From positions 3,798,501 through 3,862,500 of the forward strand of contig NZ_CP089538.1 of assembly GCF_021233055.1 (NCBI RefSeq): a DNA stretch of 64,000 nucleotides, written 5' to 3'. A program made the translations under genes and the position numbers. Below are positions 8,391 through 17,514 of this stretch, piece after piece; positions within the stretch are counted from its first letter, which is position 1, and every line of letters begins with the position of its first letter. Source of the DNA: Spirosoma oryzicola. GTDB taxonomy: Bacteria > Bacteroidota > Bacteroidia > Cytophagales > Spirosomataceae. The notes under the pieces are model-generated. The model was not told the DNA's origin. It was given only the letters and a program-made list of their open reading frames with translations, and searched no databases.

Positions 8391-9871
8391 AGGGCTGGGG
8401 CGTAGGTAGGTGATTGGTTAATCGAGGATTCGGAAGTAGCTGACCGGGTGTCCCACCGGTAACAGGTAGCAATCAGCATGGTACTGATGTAAATGACGCC
8501 GTTCGTTGGGAACTGCCCCAGAACCGGATTGGAGTAACCCATGAGGGCAATACCGACAAACTCCGCCAGAAAGCCGTACATAATTTTGACCATCCAGGGG
8601 TCTTTGAGCTGCCAGACCTGATAGATACCCACCAGTACCAGCCCTACCAGCATCATAATGTACAGCGTGACCCCAACGCGACCCGTTTCCATCCAAAGCT
8701 CTACGAACCAGCTGTCGGGGGCAATATGAGCCGCCCAGTGCCAGGGCGAAAACCGAGCACCACCATCGGTTGATGTGCCAATGCCTGCGCCAAACGGTAG
8801 ATCTTGCAGGTACGTACGCATCTTAGCCTGATTCTGAAGTCGCAGGATAAACGATGGGTCGTTCATCGGCGTCAGTGCCGACCGCATCCGTTGCACCTGG
8901 TAGTTGGAGCTACCCACGCTCGTGTACATCAGGAGCAGAAAAAGCGGCACCGCCAGAACAACACCAGCGATCAACTTGGGAATATCACGTTTCAGCAACA
9001 GATAAAAGGGGAAACCCGCAATCAGGACGAAAAGAGCGCTTCGGGTTCCGGAAACGGCATAGCCCCAGAAATAGACCAGCGCCAGAACGGCAAAAAACGC
9101 CTTGTACTTAATCGATTTTTCTTCAAAAACCCGGGTTATAGCCACCAGCGTTGCACCGGCCATCTCGGCCCCGAACTGGGCGGCATCCGAATAAAACGAG
9201 AAACAGCGGAGCTGACCAAACAGGATGTGCGTAGCCGCGTTGCCACTATCCAGCCAGATTTGCTCGTTCGTTGTCAGACCGATGTATTGCTGTTTGAAAG
9301 CCCAGAGCGCAGCCAGAAAGGACCAGCTGAGCCAGGAGTTGACCATAATTTTAACGTCGTTGCGGGTGATGGGAATAACCAGCACCATGATGGATACCAG
9401 GAACCAGTGCAACGAAAAGGCCCGCACGTGTAAAAACCAGGCTGGCCGGTAAGGCGCTTCGGGGTTGAACAGTTCGATGACCGTGTACAAAAACCAGATA
9501 CCGATGAGTGCGAAAGCCGGACTACGCAACCGACGCCACTCCATGCGCTGGCCGTTGATAAACAGACTGAACAGGATCAGAAACAACAAGCCATCGACCG
9601 ACACCCCCACGGGTATAGACGCTGGCAGGAACCGGGAAAAACCGACGATAAAAACCAGTTGTAAATAAACGAACAGGCCAAACCGGGGCTCCAGCAAAAT
9701 GAGCAACACCAGAAGCAGCGCAATCGGCAAGAGCACCGCCAGAACAGCGCCGGTAGGGCCGACCCGACTGATTAAAAAGCCCACCCCCACGGTGTACAAT
9801 CCGCCGAGCAAACTGTACAGCCAGAAATGGTTCGAGAGCTGATTTCTCAAAAAAGATGCTGACTGTGCCAT
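8387..9871 (-). CDS. O-antigen ligase/Wzy-type polymerase family membrane protein
   Basis: A 494-residue integral membrane protein with about 12 hydrophobic segments and a large periplasmic loop around residues 330-400. The loop holds GAGIGTSTDGG and WHWAAHIAPDSWFVELWMETG. The HxPHNxxLxxxxExG-like pattern, read here as H-x2-PDSWFVELWMETG, is characteristic of the Wzy_C/O-antigen ligase superfamily. In this position, between initiating transferase, glycosyltransferases and flippase, it most likely polymerises repeat units on the periplasmic side of the inner membrane. A ligase role is the alternative. It is translationally coupled by ATGA to the next glycosyltransferase. Confidence 0.83.
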   Translation of the reverse strand: MAQSASFLRNQLSNHFWLYSLLGGLYTVGVGFLISRVGPTGAVLAVLLPIALLLVLLILLEPRFGLFVYLQLVFIVGFSRFLPASIPVGVSVDGLLFLILFSLFINGQRMEWRRLRSPAFALIGIWFLYTVIELFNPEAPYRPAWFLHVRAFSLHWFLVSIMVLVIPITRNDVKIMVNSWLSWSFLAALWAFKQQYIGLTTNEQIWLDSGNAATHILFGQLRCFSFYSDAAQFGAEMAGATLVAITRVFEEKSIKYKAFFAVLALVYFWGYAVSGTRSALFVLIAGFPFYLLLKRDIPKLIAGVVLAVPLFLLLMYTSVGSSNYQVQRMRSALTPMNDPSFILRLQNQAKMRTYLQDLPFGAGIGTSTDGGARFSPWHWAAHIAPDSWFVELWMETGRVGVTLYIMMLVGLVLVGIYQVWQLKDPWMVKIMYGFLAEFVGIALMGYSNPVLGQFPTNGVIYISTMLIATCYRWDTRSATSESSINQSPTYAPAL

Positions 9872-9894
9872 AATTAATCCGTACTCCTAAACAC

Positions 9895-11088
9895 TTAGAT
9901 AAGCGCATCCACTGCGTTGGCGCGTCGTACTTTCTCCCAGGTTCCCGACTGGTTTCCCCGGAGATAGCGGACTAGTCCAGCGAGCGCACATACGTTCATG
10001 AACGTGAAATAAAACGGAACAAAAACTGCCTTCCAGCGCAACTGACGCTTTTCGAGAACATATCCCAGCCAGGCCGCACCGTAAAAAAGTATCTGTGCCG
10101 CCAAAAGCAGACCCCAGCCCGAAGTCCAGCCATCGCGGATAACCAGCCCGATATTGAACAGCAGAATCAGGGGCAGACATAGGGGCGTAACGGCCCAACG
10201 CATCACCCGGTGCGAGACGTACTCAAACGTCAATAAGCCGTACCGGAAAGGATTTAATAATTTTTTCAACCAGACCATCGATTGGAAACCACCAGCCGCG
10301 ATTCGGATTTTGCGTTTTTGTTCGTCAATGATTGAAAACGAAGGCCGCTCGAGTGCGTAAGCCTCCGGCTCGTACGTAACCCGGTAGCCGCGTCCCGCAA
10401 TCAGGAGCGAAATCATAAAATCGTCGAGAATGGTATCGGGCGATACGGGTTCATACAAGTCGGTACGAACGGCGAATAACTCACCCGCGGCTCCAACGAT
10501 TGTGTGTAACTCGGCATCCCATTTTTTCAACTGCGATTCATACTTCCAGTACAGCCCTTCGCCTGAACCAGCCGCCGACTCGCTATCCTCCGTCAGAATG
10601 CGTTTTTCACCCGCTACCGCCCCAACGTTTGGATCGCGAAAATGCCGCACGATGTTTCGAACGGCTTCCGGATTGAGTTGGGTGTTGGCATCGGTGAAGA
10701 TGACAATCGGTGTTTGAATCGTCTGCATCGCGCGGTTCATAGCCGCGACTTTACCACGGCGTTCGCTTCCCCCGAGCACCTCGACCGCATCACCATACGT
10801 CGCCTTCAGGAACGTATCTGAGTCATCGTTCGACCCTTCCGTTACAAACAAAAATCGAATGTGCTCCCGTGGGTACACCTGTCCAAGCGAATTCGCTACC
10901 TTGGCGGGCAGGCAATCTAACTCATTATAGGCCGGTACGATCAGGGTCACATCCGGCGTAAAGTCGTCCGATATATTGGTTACCACCGGGCGTTTTGGCC
11001 GTAGCTTAATTAATGCCCAGACTACGACCCCGTAACCGAGGTAGGTATACACAACAAGTCCTATACAAAGAAGTAACAGTAGTTCCAT
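9895..11088 (-). CDS. Membrane-bound GT2 glycosyltransferase
   Basis: A processive-type GT2 enzyme of about 397 residues. One N-terminal helix (MELLLLLCIGLVVYTYLGYG) is followed by the GT-A domain, with VTLIVPAYNE, IFTDANTQLNPEAV (the DxN/DxD-like metal site) and EDSESAAGSGEGLYWKYE. Two to three membrane helices sit at the C-terminus. The QxxRW motif is replaced by EQKRKIRIAAGG. I place the start at the ATG at 11086-11088; the longer reading uses a TTG. The protein probably extends or starts the repeat unit at the inner membrane. It starts about 20 bp after the next upstream glycosyltransferase in the same leftward operon. Confidence 0.85.
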   Translation of the reverse strand: MELLLLLCIGLVVYTYLGYGVVVWALIKLRPKRPVVTNISDDFTPDVTLIVPAYNELDCLPAKVANSLGQVYPREHIRFLFVTEGSNDDSDTFLKATYGDAVEVLGGSERRGKVAAMNRAMQTIQTPIVIFTDANTQLNPEAVRNIVRHFRDPNVGAVAGEKRILTEDSESAAGSGEGLYWKYESQLKKWDAELHTIVGAAGELFAVRTDLYEPVSPDTILDDFMISLLIAGRGYRVTYEPEAYALERPSFSIIDEQKRKIRIAAGGFQSMVWLKKLLNPFRYGLLTFEYVSHRVMRWAVTPLCLPLILLFNIGLVIRDGWTSGWGLLLAAQILFYGAAWLGYVLEKRQLRWKAVFVPFYFTFMNVCALAGLVRYLRGNQSGTWEKVRRANAVDALI

Positions 11089-11110
11089 TCGTATGTCATT
11101 AATAAACAAA

Positions 11111-12061
11111 TCAGGCTGTCATCGCCATGGGTGACGGCACTGAAACGGATTGCTTGCTGGAATGCTTCAGGTTCCAGATGATAGCGTCTTTTACCGATTT
11201 AAGGTAAGCAGGCTGCCAGCGAATCGTGTACTGAATCAGCGCTTTGGGAATAGCAACGCCGAAATAGTACACGTAAAAAACCAGCAGTTGCCAGCCCGCT
11301 ACATTCCGGCGCATAAACCACAATCGGTTCCGAACGTGGTAATACACTTTCATGGCGTTCATCTTTCCGACGCTCATTGATTCACGGTGGTAAATCAGGG
11401 CTTCGGCCTGGTAATAAATCTGAAAGCCAGCCCGTCGTATCCGGGCCGACCAGTCAAGTTCTTCGTAATACAGAAAAAAACTGTCGTCCAGCGAGCCCGC
11501 CCGTTCCAGCACCGCCCGACTGACCATCATCGCGGCACCGTGCGCAAAGGGTGTTGGTCCCGGCTGATCGTGCTGGCCTTTGTCGGGTTCCATCAGCCCG
11601 ATTGACCAGGTTCGGCCCGTATACGGATTCAGTGGACGGTAGCCCGCATATTGAATGACGTTTGGCTGATCGTGGTAGCGAATCTTGGGACAGGTGACAC
11701 CGATTGTTGCATCGCGCAGAAACGGTTCGACCAGTTTCTCCAGCAAATCGGGCGTTACGATGGTGTCGTTGTTTAGAAAAAACAAGTAATCACCCTTGGC
11801 ATAACGGACACCGAGGTTGTTGCCTCCAGAAAAACCCAGATTGTCGGGACTGACGACAACCGTTACGTTCGGATAATTTCCTTGCCGGATGCGCTCGGTA
11901 GGATTTTCTACCGACCCATTGTCGACGACAATAATTTCAAAATTTGGATACGTTAACTGCCGGGTTGATTCCAGCATATCGCAGGTCACCACCGCCTGGT
12001 TGTAGTTGATGGTGATCAGCGAAATAAGTGGTAGCGTCTTTATACGTTCTCCTTCTGCCAT
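11111..12061 (-). CDS. GT2 glycosyltransferase, rhamnosyltransferase-like
   Basis: A 316-residue GT2 enzyme. LISLITINYNQAVVTCDMLE and IIVVDNGSVENP form the nucleotide-binding start of the GT-A fold. GDYLFFLNNDTIVTPDLLE holds the DxD-like NND site. FFLYYEELDWSARIRRAG is the conserved ExDxxxR acceptor/base region seen in WbbL-type rhamnosyltransferases. A C-terminal amphipathic/hydrophobic helix (LLVFYVYYFGVAIPKA) may tether it to the membrane. Its start overlaps the end of the initiating sugar transferase by 22 bp, so the two are very likely co-expressed. Rhamnose as donor is a family-level guess. Confidence 0.85.
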   Translation of the reverse strand: MAEGERIKTLPLISLITINYNQAVVTCDMLESTRQLTYPNFEIIVVDNGSVENPTERIRQGNYPNVTVVVSPDNLGFSGGNNLGVRYAKGDYLFFLNNDTIVTPDLLEKLVEPFLRDATIGVTCPKIRYHDQPNVIQYAGYRPLNPYTGRTWSIGLMEPDKGQHDQPGPTPFAHGAAMMVSRAVLERAGSLDDSFFLYYEELDWSARIRRAGFQIYYQAEALIYHRESMSVGKMNAMKVYYHVRNRLWFMRRNVAGWQLLVFYVYYFGVAIPKALIQYTIRWQPAYLKSVKDAIIWNLKHSSKQSVSVPSPMAMTA

Positions 12062-13209
12062 ACTGCCTTGAGAGTTTTCAGAAGTATAAGCATATCTGTC
12101 CGAAACGAATACGTTTTGGCGTATAAAACGTCCAATTGAATCCGCTCCTGGTCAGAAACCTTCGCTTTGCCGCGCTTGGTCACCTGCCACAGCCCGGTCA
12201 GACCGGCCGGTGCCGCGAACCGACGGGCATAGCCGATGGTGGTCAGTTTTTCCGCTTCATAAATTGGTAAGGGCCGATTACCCACAAAGGACATGTCGCC
12301 CCGCAAAATGTTATAAAACTGCGGCAACTCATCAATACTGGTATTGCGCAGGATCTTACCAAGCCGCGTTACCCGTGGATCTTCCTTGAACTTCGAGAAC
12401 ATCGCCTTCGCCTTTTGCTCGCGCTGGTACAGAATCTCACAGATTTGCTTCTGGTCCATGAACAGCGGCTGCTGACACGAAGTACCGGCGATCTTACAAA
12501 CCTCGCAGCGTTCGTCGTCGGTTTTTTCGACGACTGGCGCGTTGTACATATTCTGCGATGCCATACCCGCCAGGAGTTTATCGGCTCCGGTGCTCATGGT
12601 GCGGAATTTATACATGTTAAAGATCTTGAACCCCGTTCCGACTCGCTTTGAGCTGTAGAAAACCGGTCCTTTAGAATCCAGCTTGACCAGAATCGCCACG
12701 ACCAGTAGTATGGGCGATATCATAATCAGAATAAACAGCGAGACGAAAATATCAAAGAGCCGTTTCCCGATTGGAATACGAATGGACGCCGACTTGGGAT
12801 TGATACGGCCGCTCTGCTCGTAGTCTTTCTTCTGAATCAGGTATTTCAGCCGAATACGCAGCGCTTCCTCCGAGTAATTATGAGGAAATGCGTCGATCAC
12901 ATGCCCATGAAACGGAGCCTGCCGAAGATCAATATTGGTTCGATCCGTAAGCAGCACAACCGGCACGTGCGCGAGCTTACGCTTGGCCCCCAACTCCTTC
13001 AGAAAGAGCAGACTATCCAAGTCATCATTGAAGAGTACCAGGTCAACGGGTTCGCCATGTTCCAGCTGAGCCAGCGCAGATTGCCCATCCGGCACGTCAG
13101 TTACGTCGATCTGTGAACCAAATGCCTGCCGAAACGACTCAACCCGTCGTTCGTTGCTTTCAACGTAAAGCACCCGAAATAGTTGAAGCTTTTCTTGTAC
13201 CGCCTGCAT
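12040..13209 (-). CDS. Polyprenyl-phosphate sugar transferase fused to a degenerate receiver domain
   Basis: Initiating phosphoglycosyl transferase that places the first sugar phosphate on undecaprenyl phosphate at the inner membrane. Start taken at the ATG at 13207-13209 (389 residues); an ATG at 13267-13269 is possible and would overlap the receiver gene. Residues about 10-125 form a receiver-like domain with NVEPVD-like topology (HGEPVDLVLFNDDL). Asn61 stands where the neighbouring receiver has phospho-acceptor Asp55, and the conserved lysine is also missing. The catalytic domain follows: KRLFDI, a membrane helix, GPVFYSSKRVG, MYKFRTM, then DPRVTRLGKILRNTSIDELP and MSFVGNRPLP. Between MYKFRTM and DPRVTR lies an insertion with four cysteines (CxxC-x6-C-x11-C). 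Confidence 0.88.
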   Translation of the reverse strand: MQAVQEKLQLFRVLYVESNERRVESFRQAFGSQIDVTDVPDGQSALAQLEHGEPVDLVLFNDDLDSLLFLKELGAKRKLAHVPVVLLTDRTNIDLRQAPFHGHVIDAFPHNYSEEALRIRLKYLIQKKDYEQSGRINPKSASIRIPIGKRLFDIFVSLFILIMISPILLVVAILVKLDSKGPVFYSSKRVGTGFKIFNMYKFRTMSTGADKLLAGMASQNMYNAPVVEKTDDERCEVCKIAGTSCQQPLFMDQKQICEILYQREQKAKAMFSKFKEDPRVTRLGKILRNTSIDELPQFYNILRGDMSFVGNRPLPIYEAEKLTTIGYARRFAAPAGLTGLWQVTKRGKAKVSDQERIQLDVLYAKTYSFRTDMLILLKTLKAVWQKENV

Positions 13210-13243
13210 ATTCGTTGACAACGGAAGTTGATCGTTAAGTCGA

Positions 13244-13651
13244 CTATTGTTGGGAGATGTCGATGTCATTGGCTTCGATTCGACGCAGTAAGCTTCTGAT
13301 TTTCGTTTTGACCTCAATTGGATTGAATGGCTTCACGATATAATCGTCAGCACCCAGCTTGAGGAATTTGATGCGCGTGTCACTATCCGAAAAAGTAGAT
13401 AGAATAATGATCGGTAGTCGGTGAAAAAGCGGACTGGCCCGCAGTGTCCGAATCAAATCGGTCCCATCCATGTGAGGCATCTGAATGTCCGATAGGATAA
13501 TGTCGACGGGGTTTCCTTCTTCTAACCAGGTTACGGCTTCGATACCATTTTCCGTTGTTACCACTTCAAAATCATCTTTCAGTGTCTGACGCAACACTTT
13601 ACGGATAAAAGGATCATCTTCGGCAACCAATACGTGGTAAAGTGATTTCAT
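13244..13651 (-). CDS. Stand-alone response-regulator receiver protein
   Basis: A 135-residue protein consisting only of a CheY-like receiver. It has the acidic pocket AEDD (residues 10-13), phospho-acceptor Asp55 in VDIILSDIQMPHMDGTDL, the switch Ser/Thr in IIILSTFSD and the lysine in DDYIVKPFNPIE. There is no output domain, so it acts by protein-protein contact. It is the first gene of the EPS operon, 34 bp before the sugar-transferase start used here, and its sequence around the phospho site (EEGNPVDIILSD) closely parallels the degenerate receiver of that enzyme (EHGEPVDLVLFN). A regulatory link between the two is inferred. The cognate kinase is not evident. Confidence 0.9.
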   Translation of the reverse strand: MKSLYHVLVAEDDPFIRKVLRQTLKDDFEVVTTENGIEAVTWLEEGNPVDIILSDIQMPHMDGTDLIRTLRASPLFHRLPIIILSTFSDSDTRIKFLKLGADDYIVKPFNPIEVKTKIRSLLRRIEANDIDISQQ

Positions 13652-14506
13652 TCTAGAGTACAGTTAAGCTGCTTATGTAGTAGCGCCCGTTGGCAAACAA
13701 GGCTTGTTTTATTCTCGTAAATATAGTCAAATGTTTACTAATATAAATATATAAAACCTTAATATAAACGATAATTTTTCCATAGTTACTTAAGCAAATT
13801 TATAAGTAGAAATCACCAAAAAGCGTTATGCTTGTATATTCCACGATAAAATTACACTATTCGGCTAAATAAGTAATAGTTCCACTCATTTAGTAACTAA
13901 AATCTGTTTTATCTACCATACGTTTTGTTTGCTCCGTATTTCTGCACGACAATGTACGGTAGGATTGCTCATACGGATTTCTGGCTTACGGACGATGATT
14001 CGCCTTTCTGTTACACCCTGAGACCTGTCGTTTGGCATTCGCTTAGAACACATTTATCCCCTCACGCTAACTATCGTACGTAAGTTATATAATTCATGGG
14101 TAAATACCCTACCTGCTATTTACAAAAAACAGTTTACAGGGAACAAAAGTTAGCTCCTTATAGCCATAAACTTAAATATTAAAATACTATATCTTCATAA
14201 AATTGATTATGAACCTTATATTACTACTATTTTACTGCTGTACTATTCTACGCTTCTCCCCGCTGGATGATGCCATTTGAGCCGACAATTTGTATTCTTT
14301 GATGAATCACTGAATCTTTGCAGTTCCGAATACAACCCGAAGAAATCCGTCGTTGAACTAATTTAAGAAGCAGTGCTTTTGATTAGCGAACGGACCTTAT
14401 CCGTATTTCTGGAAAATTTCATTTGTTTTTCGATCAGGCCATCCCTGACAGCAGCAGGGCAGAACCCACAGTCTGCCCTGTTATCATTGTGTAACACTAC
14501 GTACTT
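13652..14506. other. Divergent AT-rich intergenic region
   Basis: About 855 bp between the leftward EPS operon and the rightward RND exporter. The first half (about 13720-13930) is strongly AT-rich and should hold the EPS promoter. The only short frame noted is a 23-codon one near 14209, not supported by anything else. A hairpin near 14455-14480 lies just before the RND gene. No tRNA, repeat or mobile element was seen. Confidence 0.6.
14455..14480 (+). promoter_or_regulatory. Hairpin in the leader of the RND exporter gene
   Basis: CAGGGCAGA (14455-14463) pairs with TCTGCCCTG (14472-14480) across an 8-base loop. It ends 26 bp before the ATG of the following gene. Possible mRNA leader structure or attenuator; no T-run follows. 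Confidence 0.4.
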
Positions 14507-16810
14507 ATGTGGAAATCTATTGCCCGCGGCATTTTAAAGCTGCGGCTATTCTGGCTCACCGTACTGATTATTGTAACCATCGTGATGGGTAACTTCGGGA
14601 CCCGTCTGCAACTGTCCTATCAACCTGCCCGCGTTTTACCGCTATCTGATAGCACGCAGCAACATTACGAAGACTTCAAACAGCGGTTTGGTATTGATGG
14701 ATCGGTTATGATTGTGGGCTGGCAGGACAAGCGCTGGTTCGACTTGCCCGTTTATCAGTCGTGGTACGACATGACGGAACAAGTCCGCAAACTACCCGGT
14801 GTAAAAGACGCACTGTCCATAAGCCGCCTGTACACCATCGCCCGGCAGGATACGACATGGGGTATTAAACAAGTCGTGACCCAACGTCCGCAGACGCAGC
14901 AGCAGGTCGATAGTTTGCAAAAAAAGATACTGGACCTTCCCTTTTACGATGGTCTGCTCGTCAATCCCGAGACGAAATCAACGTTGATGGCGATTTCGCT
15001 GGATGAGAAGACGTTAAACACGAAAGATCGCCTTGGCATCGTCGCAGCCATCCGGCAGCAGGGTGACACCTTTGCCAAAAAGACGGGCATCACCGTTCAT
15101 TACTCTGGTCTTCCCTCCATCCGGACGGAGGTATCTAAACGGGTAGCGGGTGAGTTAAAGCTGTTTACGGCGCTGGCCGTAGCCGTAACGGGCCTGCTGG
15201 TGTGGTTGCTGTTCCGTTCCTGGAAAGTGGTGGTTCTTTCGCTCACAGTCGTACTGATGGGTGTGTGTTTTGCGGTGGGTGCGTTGGTCCTCTTCGGTTA
15301 TGAGATGACCGTATTAACGGGTCTGCTCCCCCCCCTGCTGATTGTGATCGGCATTCCGAACTGCGTCTTCTTGATCAATAAATACAACGCCGAACTGGCC
15401 GAGCACGGGCAAAAACAACGGGCGCTGGAAAATACCATTGAAGAAATTGGGCTTGCTTCGTTTCTGGCCAACGTAACCACAGCTATCGGCTTCGGCGTTT
15501 TCTACTTTACCAATAGCCGGCTGCTGGTCGAGTTTGGGTTGGTAGCGGCTGTTTGCGTACTCGCGGTGTACGTGATCTGCCTGCTGATGGTGCCGATTAT
15601 CCTTAGCTACCTTCCGGTTCCTAAAACGCAGCAGGGCGATTCAACGGAAGTCAGTATCTGGCGTGGTACGCTGACCCACATCGATAACTGGGTTCACCAC
15701 AAACGACCCCTTGTTTACGGTCTGATTGCCGTTATTACCGTAATTAGTGCCTTGGGGCTGCCGCTCATCCGGATCGAAGGGTTCGTGGTCGATGACCTAC
15801 CGAAAAACGATCCGGTGTATAATGACATGCGTTTCTTCGAAGCGCAGTTTAAAGGGGCCTTACCTTTTGAAGTGACCATTGATACGGGCAAGCCCAACGG
15901 CATTTTGGCTGGAACGGGTTCGGCACTGTACAAAATCCGGGCGATGGAACGCATTATTGCGCAGTATCCTGAGTTTTCAAAACCCCGTTCACTGGTCGAT
16001 GCCATTCGTTTTGCGTACCAGTCCTACCGGGGTGGCGCACCAAAGTATTACGTGCTTCCGCCCGCTCTTGCCCTGCGCGACATGGTGGCCGAAGCGCCAA
16101 TAGGCGTGAAGTCGTCCCCGTCGTCTTCGCTGACCCGCTCCTATATAGACAGTTCCCGACAGGTTGCGCGGGTTAGCTACCAGATGGCCGACATTGGCTC
16201 CATTCGGATGCAGGAAGTTTTGGGTAAACTACAGCCGCGCATTGATTCATTGTTCCGTGATACGGGCTACAAGGTAAGCCTGACCGGCCACAGTCTGGTG
16301 TTTCTTAAGAGCAACGATTACCTGCTTGGCAACCTATACGAAAGTCTGGGCATTGCGATTCTGCTGATTGCCTTGGTTGGTATGGTGCTGTTCCGGTCGG
16401 TCCCCATTATCTTGATGTCAAAACTTCCGTGTCTGATTCCGTTGCTGGTAACGGCGGGCATTATGGGGTATACCGACATTGCGTTTAAACCATCGACTAT
16501 CCTTATTTTCAGTATAGCGTTTGGCCTTTCTTCCGACGGAACGGTTTACTTTCTGACGAGCTATCGGCAGCAGCTGCAACGCGGTCTGGCACCGTCGGCG
16601 GCTATTTCGGCGGCTATTCACGAAACGGGGGTTAGTCTGATTTATACCGCCCTGATTCTGGCGGGTGGTTTTTCGGTGTTCGCAGCCTCCGGTTTTGGTG
16701 GTACAGCAGCCTTGGGCGTTCTGGTGGCCACAACGGTACTTATGGCGTGTCTGACAAACCTTATTCTGCTGCCCGCCCTGCTGCTCAGCCTGAAACGCTA
16801 TCGGGTTTAA
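14507..16810 (+). CDS. RND/MMPL-superfamily predicted exporter
   Basis: A 767-residue inner-membrane protein with the duplicated plan of the RND superfamily. An N-terminal helix (about 12-30) is followed by a large periplasmic domain, then a block of helices about 220-370 with MTVLTGLLPPLLIVIGIPNCV. A second periplasmic domain and a second block of helices from about 610 (STILIFSIAFGLSSDGTVYF) follow. It matches the COG1033-type exporters, shorter than the 1000-residue HAE/HME pumps and with no linked adaptor or TolC gene. Substrates of this group are mostly unknown, lipids or hopanoid-like molecules being common suggestions. It stands alone, divergent from the EPS operon. Confidence 0.85.
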   Translation: MWKSIARGILKLRLFWLTVLIIVTIVMGNFGTRLQLSYQPARVLPLSDSTQQHYEDFKQRFGIDGSVMIVGWQDKRWFDLPVYQSWYDMTEQVRKLPGVKDALSISRLYTIARQDTTWGIKQVVTQRPQTQQQVDSLQKKILDLPFYDGLLVNPETKSTLMAISLDEKTLNTKDRLGIVAAIRQQGDTFAKKTGITVHYSGLPSIRTEVSKRVAGELKLFTALAVAVTGLLVWLLFRSWKVVVLSLTVVLMGVCFAVGALVLFGYEMTVLTGLLPPLLIVIGIPNCVFLINKYNAELAEHGQKQRALENTIEEIGLASFLANVTTAIGFGVFYFTNSRLLVEFGLVAAVCVLAVYVICLLMVPIILSYLPVPKTQQGDSTEVSIWRGTLTHIDNWVHHKRPLVYGLIAVITVISALGLPLIRIEGFVVDDLPKNDPVYNDMRFFEAQFKGALPFEVTIDTGKPNGILAGTGSALYKIRAMERIIAQYPEFSKPRSLVDAIRFAYQSYRGGAPKYYVLPPALALRDMVAEAPIGVKSSPSSSLTRSYIDSSRQVARVSYQMADIGSIRMQEVLGKLQPRIDSLFRDTGYKVSLTGHSLVFLKSNDYLLGNLYESLGIAILLIALVGMVLFRSVPIILMSKLPCLIPLLVTAGIMGYTDIAFKPSTILIFSIAFGLSSDGTVYFLTSYRQQLQRGLAPSAAISAAIHETGVSLIYTALILAGGFSVFAASGFGGTAALGVLVATTVLMACLTNLILLPALLLSLKRYRV

Positions 16811-16978
16811 TGGTGTTTGAGTTACGGATCAATAGGCATGAGTGTTAAGTAAATTACAACAGTCAAACAATTGATTTTGCAGTAGAAAGCAACAAGTACG
16901 CTGTAAGTTGGTCACCCCGCTAGCTAACAAGCAATTGTTTTGTTTGTGGTTACAAGCATTCTAACCAAAGAGCTGCCA

Positions 16979-17503
16979 ATGATACCACTCTCAAGCTTTG
17001 GAGAACGTATATGTATTCTGGGACCATCCAACAGTGGAAAATCAACCCTTGCCAATGCAATCGGTCGAAAACGAAACGTAGAGGTGATTCATCTCGACCA
17101 ACTTTATCACTTACAAAATACGGATTGGCAAGTGCGGCCCACCAATGAATTTATAGCGTTGCACGATGCAGCAATCGCTCGCGATCATTGGGTTATGGAC
17201 GGTAATTACTCCAGTTGTATGGAGCAGCGTCTCAAACGGGCTACAGGCTTGATCCTTTTGGATGTTTCTACCTCGACTAGTCTACTCAGGTATTTCTATC
17301 GGACACTATTTGAGCGCAAAAGGTATGGAGGATTAGAAGGGGTACCGGAGCGAATTAAATGGGACATGATTCATCACATTATTTTATCGACTCCCAAAAA
17401 TAGAAATCGGTACAAGACTATGTTTTATGACATCGATTTGCCAAAAGTACGATTATCGTCAGCCCATCAAATTAATCAATGTTATCGAAACTGGGGCTTG
17501 TAA
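16979..17503 (+). CDS. FlaR-like P-loop kinase (DNA topology modulation protein family)
   Basis: A 174-residue protein from the ATG at 16979; a longer reading uses a TTG. The P-loop GPSNSGKSTLANAI lies near residues 13-26. EVIHLDQLYHLQNTDW (switch region) and HWVMDGNYSSCMEQRLKRA follow, a pattern shared by small adenylate-kinase-like proteins often annotated as topology modulation protein FlaR. The biochemical role of the family is not settled, and nucleotide or small-molecule phosphorylation is likely from the fold. No operon partner; it lies between the RND exporter and the metal-efflux module. Its AT content is somewhat higher than that of its neighbours. Confidence 0.75.
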   Translation: MIPLSSFGERICILGPSNSGKSTLANAIGRKRNVEVIHLDQLYHLQNTDWQVRPTNEFIALHDAAIARDHWVMDGNYSSCMEQRLKRATGLILLDVSTSTSLLRYFYRTLFERKRYGGLEGVPERIKWDMIHHIILSTPKNRNRYKTMFYDIDLPKVRLSSAHQINQCYRNWGL

Positions 17504-17514
17504 GTAATAAAGCA

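Noticed and set aside
8804..9433. Long rightward frame opposite the polymerase gene
   Set aside because: 209 codons but charged, low-complexity composition, fully antisense to a convincing membrane protein; a shadow of its codon use.
12040..13317. Longest reading of the sugar transferase from 13317
   Set aside because: Its first codon is TTG and it overlaps the receiver gene by 74 bp; ATG at 13209 fits the domain start better.
14209..14280. 23-codon frame beginning MNLILLLFYCC in the divergent EPS/RND region
   Set aside because: Too short, leucine-rich by AT bias, no conserved context.
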